Source of the DNA: an uncultured Eubacteriales bacterium
GTDB taxonomy: Bacteria > Bacillota > Clostridia > Lachnospirales > Bianqueaceae
Length of the DNA stretch: 64,000 bases
Direction: 5' to 3'
Assembly: GCA_902493345.1 (NCBI GenBank)
Contig: CABUPM010000001.1
Coordinates: 1 to 64,000 of the forward strand
Made by a program: the position numbers and the translations under genes
Part shown: piece after piece, positions 50,623 through 59,427 of the stretch
How the letters are laid out: every line of letters starts with the position of its first letter
How positions within the stretch are numbered: position 1 is the first letter of the stretch
The notes under the pieces: generated by a model
Database searches by the model: none
What the model was told of the DNA's origin: nothing
The model's input: only the letters and a program-made list of their open reading frames with translations

Positions 50623-51548
50623 CGAGACTTCACCTCCCCATAGATTTTAGGCATGGTTACCCGATCAATTAACGGTACACAGATGTTCATTAACAGAATG
50701 GAGAAAGAAACACCTTCCGGATATCCGCCGTATGCGCGGATGATGGCGGTCAGAAGGCCGCATCCGACACCCATCACAAGTCTCCCCTTTCTCGTCATGG
50801 GAGAGGTCGTATAATCCGTTGCCATGAAGAAAGCGCCCAGCATAAGGCCGCCGTTCATGATCTCATAGAGTCCGTCATGTCCGAAAAGATAGGCCAATAC
50901 GAAGACAACGGCGATATAAGATACAGGCAGGACCCAGTCAATGATGCCTCGGGCGATCAGATAGATTCCGCCCAAAAGGAGCAAAATCGCTGAAGTCTCG
51001 CCCAGACTGCCGGAAACCGTACCCAGGATGCAGTCGGTCAATGCCGGAAGCTCTCCTCCGGTCTTGATCAGCGTCATAGGCGTTGCGGATGAGACTCCCT
51101 GAACCGTAAAATTGGTCATTGCGGAGGACCAGGCGATCAGCATGAAACAGCGGGCCGAAAGAGCCGGGTTCATGAAGTTCTGCCCAATGCCGCCGAAGAT
51201 CTGTTTTACCAGGATGATGGCAAAAACAGAGCCGATGGCTGCCATCCTCAGAGGAATCGAGGCCGGCAGGTTCATTGCCAGTAAAAGGCCGGTTACCAGA
51301 GCGCTGCAGTCACGAACGGTAATCTTCTGATGCGTACATTTTTCCCAGAGATATTCGGACAGAAGACAGACAGCCATACATACGCCGATGACCAGAAGGA
51401 CGCGGATACCAAAATAAAATACAGAGAAGATTGCCGCCGGGGCCAGTGCCAAAAGGACCTCGCACATGATCGATCCGGTGGAATGCCTGGCATGAATATG
51501 GGGCGATACCGATAGATGAAATAAGATTTTTTCCTGTTCGTCAGCCAT
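50619..51548 (-). CDS. rnfD: RnfD, membrane flavoprotein subunit of the Rnf complex
   Basis: This 309-residue integral membrane protein resembles NqrB. It has the covalent-FMN region GVSSATPMTLIKTGG and NFMNPALSARCFMLIAWSSA. The frame is open to 51602, but the ATG at 51548 has GAGGA 4 nt upstream and gives the usual FHLSVSPHIHA N-terminus. It is thought to form part of the Na+ or H+ path. Confidence 0.94.
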   Translation of the reverse strand: MADEQEKILFHLSVSPHIHARHSTGSIMCEVLLALAPAAIFSVFYFGIRVLLVIGVCMAVCLLSEYLWEKCTHQKITVRDCSALVTGLLLAMNLPASIPLRMAAIGSVFAIILVKQIFGGIGQNFMNPALSARCFMLIAWSSAMTNFTVQGVSSATPMTLIKTGGELPALTDCILGTVSGSLGETSAILLLLGGIYLIARGIIDWVLPVSYIAVVFVLAYLFGHDGLYEIMNGGLMLGAFFMATDYTTSPMTRKGRLVMGVGCGLLTAIIRAYGGYPEGVSFSILLMNICVPLIDRVTMPKIYGEVKSR

Positions 51549-51555
51549 GGTATCC

Positions 51556-52923
51556 TCACTTTCCGGCAGCAGCCTGCGCCGCCGCCTTTTTACGCTGGGC
51601 ACTGATGATCTTTTTGCCCGCCTTAAAGCTTTGCGTCAAATGACGTTTGGCAGGACAGATATAAGCACAGGAGCCGCATTCCATACAGTCCATACCATGA
51701 TATTTCTCAAAAGAAGCCCAGTCCCTTTCCAACGCGAATTGATTCAGCATCATGGGCATCAGATGGATCGGACATGCCGCGACACATTTACCGCAGCGAA
51801 TACATGCTGTCTCCTCCAGCACAGCATCCTGGTGTTCATCAAACAGCAGAATGCCAGAGGTCCCTTTGACAACGGGAACATCCAGAGAGAACAAGGCTGT
51901 ACCCATCATTGGTCCGCCGCAGATGACCTTAGAGGGCGTACATGTCAATCCTCCGGCTGCCTCGATCAGCTCACGTACATTGGTTCCGATACGTACCTTA
52001 AAGGTGGTCGCGTGAGCGATGGCTCCGCCGGCAATGGTAATAATCCGCCGCATCAGAGGACGTCCCTCCAGCAGGGCGCGGTAGATCGCAACAATCGTAT
52101 CTGCATTATGTACGATACATCCGGCATCCGCGGGTAGTCCGCCGGAGGGAACCTCACGGCCGGTTACAGCGTTGATGAGCTGCTTTTCGCCTCCCTGCGG
52201 GTATTTGGTCTTGAGCGGAACAACTGTGATCCTCTCCTCTTCCGTCGTCAAAAGCTTCATTAACGAGAGCGCCGTGGGTTTATTGTTTTCAATAGCGATA
52301 TACCCATGGGCTTCAGGAAACATATGCAGGATGATTTTGAGCCCTTCTACAACCTTTTTGGGTTCTTCGATCAAAAGACGAAAATCCGAAGAGAGAAATG
52401 GTTCGCATTCCGCGCCGTTTACAATGATCGTATCGATCTTCTTGTCCGGAGACGGAGACAGCTTGACATGTGCCGGGAAACCGGCGCCACCCATACCGAC
52501 GATTCCGGCTTCCCGGATCACCGTCAGAATCTCCTGATTGGTCATGTGTTCATAGTCGTACCGCTGATGCATTCCCTCGATCTCTTTGTATTGGTGGTCA
52601 TTCTCTATGATGACGGACAATACCTTGGAACCATTGGTATGCAGCATGGGCTTTACATCCTTGACTTTGCCGGATACACTGGAATGTATCGGGCTGGATA
52701 CAAAGCCCTGTGCCTCGCCGATCTTTTGACCGCGCAGGACATACTCTCCCTTTTTCACAGTCGGCACACAGGGTGCGCCGATATGCTGCACCATAGGAAA
52801 TACCAGATCCATCTGCGGATCCATGTACATCCGAATGGAATTGCCTTCCGTGGACTCCTTAAAATCCGGCGGATGGATTCCACCCTTAAAGGTGCGGGGA
52901 GCATTGAATATTAGGCCCTTCAT
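51556..52923 (-). CDS. rnfC: RnfC, NADH-binding subunit of the Rnf complex
   Basis: This 455-residue peripheral subunit has an N-terminal barrel-sandwich region, the Rossmann-type VGMGGAGFPAHVKL with NGAECEPFLSSDFRLL for NADH/FMN, and two 4Fe-4S motifs, CIRCGKCVAACP and CMECGSCAYICP. It exchanges electrons with NAD+. It is first in the order rnfCDGEAB. Confidence 0.96.
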   Translation of the reverse strand: MKGLIFNAPRTFKGGIHPPDFKESTEGNSIRMYMDPQMDLVFPMVQHIGAPCVPTVKKGEYVLRGQKIGEAQGFVSSPIHSSVSGKVKDVKPMLHTNGSKVLSVIIENDHQYKEIEGMHQRYDYEHMTNQEILTVIREAGIVGMGGAGFPAHVKLSPSPDKKIDTIIVNGAECEPFLSSDFRLLIEEPKKVVEGLKIILHMFPEAHGYIAIENNKPTALSLMKLLTTEEERITVVPLKTKYPQGGEKQLINAVTGREVPSGGLPADAGCIVHNADTIVAIYRALLEGRPLMRRIITIAGGAIAHATTFKVRIGTNVRELIEAAGGLTCTPSKVICGGPMMGTALFSLDVPVVKGTSGILLFDEHQDAVLEETACIRCGKCVAACPIHLMPMMLNQFALERDWASFEKYHGMDCMECGSCAYICPAKRHLTQSFKAGKKIISAQRKKAAAQAAAGK

Positions 52924-52978
52924 ACTTCTTACCCCCTATAGAATTATAATGGAAAATAATAAGATACCTCTAATCCTT

Positions 52979-53007
52979 AGTATATCATAATGATTAATAT
53001 TTTTCAA
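52979..53007 (-). promoter_or_regulatory. Promoter of the rnf operon
   Basis: On the minus strand, TTGAAA (53002-53007) and TATACT (52979-52984) have a 17-bp spacer, 56 bp upstream of the rnfC ATG. Confidence 0.7.
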
Positions 53008-53087
53008 TTAGAATTAAAAAAACTGTATATTTTTTCTATAATTTTCAATACTATAGTAGGAATCTCATAAAAAGGAGGAGATCTGTC

Positions 53088-53291
53088 ATGAAGAAAACAT
53101 TGGATGTCATCTGTCTGATTCTGGTGATCATCGGTGCGGTCAACTGGGGATTGGTCGGTTTTTTTGCCTGGAATCTGGTTGAGGCACTCTTCGGCTTTAC
53201 ATGGCTGACAAGGATTATTTATGCGTTAGTCGGCTTGGCTGGTTTGTATTGTCTTACGATGTTTACCAGATTGGACTCCATGTCCGAATAA
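53088..53291 (+). CDS. DUF378 (YuzA-like) small membrane protein
   Basis: This 67-residue protein has two transmembrane helices. The pattern LDVICLILVIIGAVNWGLVG and RIIYALVGLAGLYCL is the DUF378 signature with its conserved Asn-Trp-Gly. AAGGAGG lies 9-12 nt upstream. The function is unknown. It is divergent from the rnf operon. Confidence 0.88.
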   Translation: MKKTLDVICLILVIIGAVNWGLVGFFAWNLVEALFGFTWLTRIIYALVGLAGLYCLTMFTRLDSMSE

Positions 53292-53303
53292 AGGATAGAT
53301 ACA

Positions 53304-53323
53304 GAGCTGCCTGAGAGCAGCTC
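53304..53323 (+). terminator. Hairpin after the DUF378 gene, weak terminator
   Basis: GAGCTGC-CTGAGA-GCAGCTC lies 12 nt after the stop. The T-rich part (TAATTTTTC) starts 12 nt further on, so termination may be inefficient. Confidence 0.45.
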
Positions 53324-53433
53324 CTTACATAAATAATTTTTCAAAAAGAAAAAAAGGATAATGAAAGAGGATGTCGAATAAGACAGACAAGAGTGAGTTC
53401 TACCTAACACTATCCATCAAGGAGGAATTTATC

Positions 53434-53847
53434 ATGATACAGATTATTGCAGGACTTCAAGGTGCAGGTAAGACCAAAAGCCTGATCGACCTTGCTAACA
53501 ATGAGACCAAGACCACACAGGGACATATCGTATATGTAGACGCGGACCATAGTCATATTTTGCAGCTCAGCCACAAAATCCGCCTGATCAAGACGGATGA
53601 ATATCCTTTGGATACATCGGCTGAGTTTTTTGGTTTTGTGTGCGGTATTCTCTCTCAGGACTATGATATCTGCACCGTTTATATTGACGGCCTGCTGAAG
53701 AACGCCAAGGCCGATACTGCTTCTGTTGCAGAGCTGGTACATAAGGTGGAAGCGGTTGCGGGCAAGATGAATGTGAACTTTATCATCAGCATGTGCTGTG
53801 ATCCTGCGGATCTGCCGGAGTCCGTACAGAAGCTTCTGGTAAAGTAA
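53434..53847 (+). CDS. Orphan P-loop NTPase-like protein
   Basis: This 137-residue soluble protein has a Walker A motif at its N-terminus (IIAGLQGAGKTKSLIDL) and a Walker B-like strand CTVYIDGLL near residue 90. It lacks signatures of any known nucleotide kinase, ABC or AAA family, and the C-terminal half has only a strand NVNFIISMCCDPADLP. AAGGAGG lies 10 nt before the ATG at 53434; an in-frame ATG at 53371 has only a weak site. I do not recognise the function. It is monocistronic with a good terminator. Confidence 0.65.
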   Translation: MIQIIAGLQGAGKTKSLIDLANNETKTTQGHIVYVDADHSHILQLSHKIRLIKTDEYPLDTSAEFFGFVCGILSQDYDICTVYIDGLLKNAKADTASVAELVHKVEAVAGKMNVNFIISMCCDPADLPESVQKLLVK

Positions 53848-53866
53848 TTACTTTTTATGAATCAGT

Positions 53867-53893
53867 AAAGCCCTCCTTATGGAGGGCTTTTGA
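53867..53893 (+). terminator. Intrinsic terminator of the P-loop gene
   Basis: AAAGCCCTCC-TTAT-GGAGGGCTTT with a final T lies 20 nt after the stop. Confidence 0.8.
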
Positions 53894-53907
53894 TATAGAA
53901 TAGAAAT

Positions 53908-53938
53908 GGCGTAGGATTTCTCCTACGCCTGATTTTTA
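53908..53938. terminator. Hairpin between the P-loop gene and pepD
   Basis: GGCGTAGGA-TTTC-TCCTACGCC (53908-53929) is followed on the plus strand by TGATTTTTATA and on the minus strand by ATTTCTATTCTAT, so it can act in both directions and ends pepD transcripts. Confidence 0.65.
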
Positions 53939-55392
53939 TACTTCAGCTAAGACACGAAGCAGGAATTCCCAACTCCGCTCCACCGACGGAATGTTTAACT
54001 TCTCGTCCGGCGAGTGAATGCCCTGCATATCGGGACCGATGGAAACCATGTCCATATCCGGAACCGCTTCGGCAAAAATACCGCATTCCAGTCCGGCATG
54101 CAGAATAAGGATTTCCGGATCGTGCCCGTACATCTTGTGATAGATCTCAGCCATCTGAGAACGCAGAGGCGATTCAGCACGATAATTCCATGCCGGATAC
54201 TGTCCGCTCGCCTGACAATCCATGCCGCTCATCTCAGCCATCAGATGCAGCCGATTGACCATGGTCGGCAGCAGGCTGTCCAAATTGCTGCGCAAAGAAA
54301 TTCTGGCACTCCACACATCCTCTTCTGTATGCAGAACGGCCAGATTCTGAGAGCTTTCTACCATACCGGTCAGCTCCTGGCTCATACTGCGTACACCTGT
54401 GGGACAGAGATGCAAATCGCTTCTCCCGTAAGGGTCGCGTTCATGGGGAACCATTCCCAGCCGGGTTCCGTCATGGGATCGGCGCGGCGCATTGTAATCA
54501 GCGCGCCGGGATCACTTTCGGCATACTCTTTGGCCAGATCCTCCCCAAACCACCAGCAGCCCCGCTCTGCCTGATCCAGCATATTGGCCGGAATCCACAT
54601 CTTGGCACAGGCCTCTCGGGGAATCGCGTTGTCCTTGGAGCCGCCGTCCAGCGATACCAGACGGGTATTGGGACAATAATTATACCATCCGAGGAGATAC
54701 TCTCCCAGGATTGCGTTGGCATTCCCGCGGTGCTTATTGATATCCTCTCCAGAATGCCCTCCGATAAAACCGGTGGTCTTAACCTCCAGGGGAATGAAAC
54801 CGGCAGGAGCAGCTGCTCTGTCCAGTGTATGCGTCACTTCGACCTTCAGGCCCCCGGCTCCGCCGGCAATGAATACGCCCTCTTCTTCAGAATCAAGATT
54901 GATCATACGTTTGGAACGTAAGCTGCTCTTGTCCAAATTCTTGGCGCCGTCCATACCGGTCTCCTCGGATACTGTCATCAGAAGCTCCAAAGCGGGATGG
55001 GATACAGAAGGATCTTCCATCAGCGTCATCATATAAGCGATAGCGATTCCGTCATCTCCGCCCAGGGTCGTTCCCTGAGCCATCAGCCAGTCGCCTTCAC
55101 GGCGAAGCTGAATCGGATCTTTCAGAAAATCATGCAGAACATCGGCATTTTTCTCGCAGACCATATCCATATGTCCTTGCAGAATCAGAGAAGGCTCTGC
55201 TTCACGCCCCGTTGAGGCGGGGATCCGGACCAGTACATTGAGGGCTTCATCCTGCACTGCCTCGTAGCCACGCTCCAATGCAAACTGGTACAGATAATCG
55301 CTGATTGCCTTCTCATGGTAGGATCCATGAGGAATTGCACAAATCCTTGCGAAATTTTCAAATACATTCTGATATTTGCAGTTTTCAAACAT
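53936..55392 (-). pseudogene. pepD: Aminoacyl-histidine dipeptidase PepD, frameshifted
   Basis: PepD (peptidase M20 family, about 480 residues) cleaves Xaa-His dipeptides. The N-terminal part from the ATG at 55392 has the metal motifs LILQGHMDMVCEKN, LGGDDGIAIAYMM, VSEETGMDGAKNL and the dimerisation domain (FIGGHSGEDINKHRGNANAI). It runs to an early stop at 54382. The remainder, PTGVRSMSQELTGMVESSQN through AGLECGIFAEAVPDMDMVSI with the last metal-site region and HSPDEKLNI, continues in the -1 frame to 53936. The break lies near 54395-54415, and loss of 1 nt (or 3n+1) would restore a normal protein. AAGGTG lies 6 nt before 55392. A frame start at 55410 (GTG) has no ribosome binding site. It overlaps the rluA-type gene by 8 nt. 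Confidence 0.8.
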
Positions 55393-56413
55393 AGTCTTCA
55401 CCTTGCTCACAATAGATTGAAACCATTGCCGGAAACGTCTTTTTTAATATAACAGCAAAATCTTCAGGAAGCGGAGCCTGGAAGGTTCGGTTCTCCAGGT
55501 ATTTCAGCGGTTCCTGAAGCTGTTTTGGCTGAAAACGCCAGGCATGCAGCAGCTGATGCGTATTTTTCTCTTTTTGCATCGCCTTACAGTATTTGTGATC
55601 CCCGATGATCGGAAAGCCTTCCGACGCGAGTTGAGCACGCAGCTGATGGCTTTTTCCGGTAATCAGATGCAGCTCAAAGAAAGTCATATGATTCTGTTTG
55701 GAAACGCCAAGCACTTTGACTCTGCAAACAGCTTGCTCTTCAAAATGAGTATCTTGAACAGTCTGCGGTCCGACGTAAATCCGGCGCAGTGTAACCCGGT
55801 TCTGACGGGCATCCTTATGCCATTCGTGACGCAGCCACATTTCTTTTTTCCAGGGACATACGCCCTGACATATGGCAAGATAGGTCTTCTCACTCTCGTG
55901 CTCCCGGATGGATGCCGTTAAGGACTGCAGCGCGCCTAACGTCTTACCTGCTACGACAATTCCGGAGGTGCCTCGGTCCAGCCGATTGCATAATCCGGGA
56001 CGAAAGGTTCCGCGCCATCCTTCCTCGGGCTGCAGATACTCCAGAAGATACTCGGATAAGGAATAACTCTCAGGGGTATCTTTTTGGGACAGGACACCGG
56101 CCGGCTTGTTGAGAATCAGAACCTGCTCATCTTCATAGAGTACCGGAACCTGAATCTTCGGCTGCGCCTTTGGAATGACAGGCGAGGCTGAACGATATCC
56201 CAGTTCTGCAAGTCTTTCTTCTGAAAAGTAGATCTGAACCGTATCATTGGCCATGAGCTTGGTCCCGGCTTCGGCACGAAGGTTGTTGACTTTTATCTGC
56301 TTAGTGCGCAATGCCTTGTATATAAGGCTTCCGGGCGCCTTAGGAAGCATTTTCATAAGAAAACGATCCGTCCGGCGCCCTTCTTCCTTATTAGTAACGA
56401 TGCATTCCAGCAT
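55385..56413 (-). CDS. RluA-family 23S rRNA pseudouridine synthase
   Basis: This 342-residue protein has an N-terminal S4 RNA-binding domain (about 13-75, RFLMKMLPKAPGSLIYKALR) and the catalytic domain with NRLDRGTSGIVV, whose Asp is the nucleophile, and LHLITGKSHQLRAQLA. RluC and RluD share this layout; which uridine is modified cannot be told. It starts 1 nt inside the uxaC stop (TAATG). Confidence 0.9.
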   Translation of the reverse strand: MLECIVTNKEEGRRTDRFLMKMLPKAPGSLIYKALRTKQIKVNNLRAEAGTKLMANDTVQIYFSEERLAELGYRSASPVIPKAQPKIQVPVLYEDEQVLILNKPAGVLSQKDTPESYSLSEYLLEYLQPEEGWRGTFRPGLCNRLDRGTSGIVVAGKTLGALQSLTASIREHESEKTYLAICQGVCPWKKEMWLRHEWHKDARQNRVTLRRIYVGPQTVQDTHFEEQAVCRVKVLGVSKQNHMTFFELHLITGKSHQLRAQLASEGFPIIGDHKYCKAMQKEKNTHQLLHAWRFQPKQLQEPLKYLENRTFQAPLPEDFAVILKKTFPAMVSIYCEQGEDYV

Positions 56414-57810
56414 TACAGCTCAATACCGAAATACTCTACTGCGTTATAATAGCTGATGCCCTCTACGATCTTCTTGAGCATCTCTTCATCGTTGGGGTAT
56501 TCACCATTCTCTACCCACTCACCAATCAGGTTGCAGGCGATACGGCGGAAATACTCATGACGGAAATAAGACAGGAAGCTTCTGGAGTCAGTCAGCATGC
56601 CTACGAACTTGCCCAGAACGCCGACATTGGCAACCGCACGCATCTGAGCGGTCATGCCGTCAATGTGATCATTGAACCACCAAGCAGAACCAAGCTGAAT
56701 CTTACCGGGTACACCGCCCTGGAAGCAGCCGCCGACAGTCATCAGAGTATAATTATCATTCGGATTCAGGCTGTACAGGATTGTCTTGGGCAGCTGATCT
56801 GCTTCTGCACAAGCATTGAGCAGGCCGGCCAGACCCTTAGCCAGATGTACATCCAGAATCGCGTCATTACCTACATCCGGACCCAGAGAACGATACAGAC
56901 GCTTATTGTTGTCACGGATAGAAGCCAGATGCCACTGCATTACCCAGTTGCGCTTGCTGTACTCCGCTGCCAGGAACTGAATGATATAGGTACGGAACTG
57001 ATCTCTCTCAACAGGAGTGATCGGCTGAGACAGAAGAGCCTTAGCCAGAACAGCGTTTACCTCAGCTTCGGTTGCCGGTACAAACGGAACATAGTCCAGC
57101 GCGTGGTCAGAGATCCGGCTGCCATTCTCATGGAAGAACTGAATTCTCTGCTCCAGAGCCTTCTTGACATCCGCAACCGTAACGATCGGGAATCCGCAAA
57201 CCTCTCCCAGCTTACCCATGTACTCTGCGAAGTCGGCTCTTGCGGGATCCACAGCCTTGTCCGGACGGAATGCCGGTACAACCTTGGTCTTCATAGCGCC
57301 TTCCTCACGGATCAGCTTATGATACTCCAGAGAATCGATCGGGTCATCCGTAGTCGCAACCAGCGCGACATTGGACATCTCGATCAGCTTACGGCAAGGC
57401 AGATTCTTAAGCGCGGCATTGGCCTTCTCCCAGATGATAGGAGCGGTCTTCTCGCTCAGGGTCTCTTCTACGCCGAAGTATCTCTTCAGTTCCAGATGAG
57501 ACCAGTGGTACAGCGGGTTGCCGATAGAATAGGACAGCGCCTTTGCATATGCTTCAAACTTCTCATAGTCAGTAGAATCGCCGGTGATATACTTCTCATC
57601 GATACCAACGGCACGCATGATTCTCCACTTATAATGATCCCCGTAAAGCCATACCTGAGTGATATTCTCATAGCTCTTATTTTCCCAGATTTCTTTGGGG
57701 CTGATATGACAATGGTAGTCATAAATCGGAAGACTCTCCGCATAGTCGTGGAACAGATGCTTTGCGGTCTCGGTCTTCAGCAGAAAATCTTCATTCATAA
57801 ATTGCTGCAT
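56413..57810 (-). CDS. uxaC: Uronate (glucuronate) isomerase
   Basis: UxaC isomerises glucuronate to fructuronate and galacturonate to tagaturonate. The 465-residue amidohydrolase-fold protein has the metal motif YDYHCHISPKEI, GSAWWFNDHIDGM, LTDSRSFLSYFRHEYFRRI and a typical length. The frame opens at 57897, but the ATG at 57810 has AAAGG 8 nt upstream. No other hexuronate genes (uxaA, uxaB, kdgK) are near, which is unusual; it heads a unit with an rRNA pseudouridine synthase and pepD. Confidence 0.95.
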   Translation of the reverse strand: MQQFMNEDFLLKTETAKHLFHDYAESLPIYDYHCHISPKEIWENKSYENITQVWLYGDHYKWRIMRAVGIDEKYITGDSTDYEKFEAYAKALSYSIGNPLYHWSHLELKRYFGVEETLSEKTAPIIWEKANAALKNLPCRKLIEMSNVALVATTDDPIDSLEYHKLIREEGAMKTKVVPAFRPDKAVDPARADFAEYMGKLGEVCGFPIVTVADVKKALEQRIQFFHENGSRISDHALDYVPFVPATEAEVNAVLAKALLSQPITPVERDQFRTYIIQFLAAEYSKRNWVMQWHLASIRDNNKRLYRSLGPDVGNDAILDVHLAKGLAGLLNACAEADQLPKTILYSLNPNDNYTLMTVGGCFQGGVPGKIQLGSAWWFNDHIDGMTAQMRAVANVGVLGKFVGMLTDSRSFLSYFRHEYFRRIACNLIGEWVENGEYPNDEEMLKKIVEGISYYNAVEYFGIEL

Positions 57811-57843
57811 AATAATTACCTTTCCTTTCCATGGATTTGCTTC

Positions 57844-57872
57844 ATTATACCACATCCTTTTCTTAAAATCAA
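57844..57872 (-). promoter_or_regulatory. Promoter of uxaC
   Basis: On the minus strand, TTGATT (57867-57872) and TATAAT (57844-57849) are 17 bp apart, 34 bp from the start codon and divergent from the tRNA promoter. Confidence 0.7.
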
Positions 57873-57890
57873 GAAATCTATAAAAAGTGC

Positions 57891-57919
57891 TTGACATTTT
57901 GAAGAAAATATTATATGAT
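57891..57919 (+). promoter_or_regulatory. Promoter of tRNA-Thr
   Basis: Consensus TTGACA (57891-57896), a 17-bp spacer and TATGAT (57914-57919), 33 bp before the tRNA. Confidence 0.8.
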
Positions 57920-57952
57920 ATTATTCGTTCGGATTACATAAGATCCAAACGT

Positions 57953-58025
57953 GCTACTGTGGCTCAGCAGGTAGAGCGACGCACTCGTAATGCGTAGGTC
58001 ACCGGTTCGAATCCGGTCAGTAGCT
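57953..58025 (+). tRNA. tRNA-Thr (CGU)
   Basis: This is a complete 73-nt cloverleaf. The acceptor stem GCTACTG (57953-57959) pairs with CAGTAGC (58018-58024), with discriminator T. The D arm has GCTC/GAGC, the anticodon stem ACGCA/TGCGT has loop CTCGTAA (anticodon CGT at 57986-57988, reading ACG), and the T arm is CCGG-TTCGAAT-CCGG. The CCA end is not encoded. It has its own promoter and terminator. Confidence 0.97.
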
Positions 58026-58030
58026 TTACA

Positions 58031-58054
58031 GCAGATTTTGATCTGCTTTTTTTA
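58031..58054 (+). terminator. Intrinsic terminator of tRNA-Thr
   Basis: GCAGAT-TTTG-ATCTGC followed by TTTTTTT, 5 nt after the tRNA. Confidence 0.85.
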
Positions 58055-58083
58055 TTATATATACATAGAAAACGGAGGGCTCT

Positions 58084-59427
58084 ATGGCACATGTTAAGGA
58101 TATGACAGTCGGCAGTCCTGCCCGGCTGATCGCCTCTTTTGCGCTGCCCCTGATGCTGGGAAATATATTTCAGCAGATGTATACCATGGTGGACACGATG
58201 GTTGTCGGACAGGGAGTTGGCGTTGAAGCTTTGGCTTCTCTCGGCAGCGCGGACTGGCCCAATTGGCTGGTATTGGGCGTTATTACAGGTTTTACACAGG
58301 GATTTTCACTGCTGTGTTCTCAGCGCTTCGGCGCCGGAGATATGGATGGGCTCCATCGGGGAATCGCCCACTCGCTGGTTCTTTCTGCAATCGCGGGCAT
58401 CTTGCTGACGATTCTTGGTGTTCTTCTCGTCCGTCCTCTGCTGCTTCTGTTGGATACACCGGAGAATGTTATGGATGGGGCGGCAATGTATATGACGATT
58501 TGCTTTGCCGGAATCCCCATTATTACATCGTATAATTTCTGCGCGGCGATCCTTCGATCTCTGGGCGACAGCAGAACCCCGCTGTATGCTATGATTGTAG
58601 CATGTATTACGAACATCATCCTGGATCTTCTGTTTGTTATGGTCTTTCGTTGGGGAATCGCCGGAGCGGCGATCGCGACGGTGACTGCCCAGGGAGTGTC
58701 CTTCCTCTTCTCTTTTCGGATTCTGCGAAGGCTCCCGCAGCTTGCCCTAAAAAAGGAAGATTTTATCCTGCGTGCTCCTCTGGTAAAAGAACTCTTGATT
58801 CTGGCATCTCCCATGGCTTTTCAGAATTTTATCATTGCCGCGGGAGGACTGGTTGTACAATATGTCGTGAATGGCTTTGGCTTTCTGTTTGTTGCTGGTT
58901 ATACAGCCACCAATAAGCTGTATGGATTGCTGGAGATCGCGGCTACTTCCTTTGGATTTTCCATGGCGACCTATACGGGACAGAATCTTGGAGGCGGAAA
59001 ACCGGAGCGAATCCGTGAAGGCATGAGAAAAGGACTTGTCATGGCGATTTCGATTGCGGCGGTTATTGCCCTCTCTATGGTCTTTCTGGGAAAATTCTTT
59101 TTGATGCTTTTCATCTCCGGGGCTGCGGAGGAAACGGCACAGGTTCTGAATTTCTCTTATACATTTTTGCTGTTTATGTCCGGAGGTCTTCCGGTACTCT
59201 ATATGCTCTATATGTACCGCTCTGCCCTGCAGGGCATGGGCGATACGGTGGTTCCGATGCTCTCCGGCGTTGTAGAGCTGGTTATGAGAATCTCTGCGGT
59301 TCTGATCCTTCCGTATTTTGTGGCAGAATACGGCGTCTACATCGCGGAGGTTGCGGCCTGGACGGGAGCGGCCCTTCTTCTTGGCATCATGTATTATGTG
59401 CGGTTGGGACGGCTGCTGAAGGCATAG
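58084..59427 (+). CDS. MATE-family efflux transporter
   Basis: This 447-residue protein has twelve predicted helices. It has the MATE N-terminal pattern SPARLIASFALPLMLGNIFQ and QQMYTMVDTMVVGQGVG, and the repeat QNFIIAAGGLVVQYVVNGFG in the second half. MATE proteins export drugs or metabolites using Na+ or H+. CGGAGGG lies 4-5 nt upstream. Its last 41 nt overlap the convergent HAD gene, and its terminator lies inside that gene. Confidence 0.92.
   Translation: MAHVKDMTVGSPARLIASFALPLMLGNIFQQMYTMVDTMVVGQGVGVEALASLGSADWPNWLVLGVITGFTQGFSLLCSQRFGAGDMDGLHRGIAHSLVLSAIAGILLTILGVLLVRPLLLLLDTPENVMDGAAMYMTICFAGIPIITSYNFCAAILRSLGDSRTPLYAMIVACITNIILDLLFVMVFRWGIAGAAIATVTAQGVSFLFSFRILRRLPQLALKKEDFILRAPLVKELLILASPMAFQNFIIAAGGLVVQYVVNGFGFLFVAGYTATNKLYGLLEIAATSFGFSMATYTGQNLGGGKPERIREGMRKGLVMAISIAAVIALSMVFLGKFFLMLFISGAAEETAQVLNFSYTFLLFMSGGLPVLYMLYMYRSALQGMGDTVVPMLSGVVELVMRISAVLILPYFVAEYGVYIAEVAAWTGAALLLGIMYYVRLGRLLKA

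Noticed and set aside
56557..57894. A 445-codon open frame opposite uxaC
   Set aside because: Antisense shadow with no ribosome binding site or recognisable domain; uxaC is intact.
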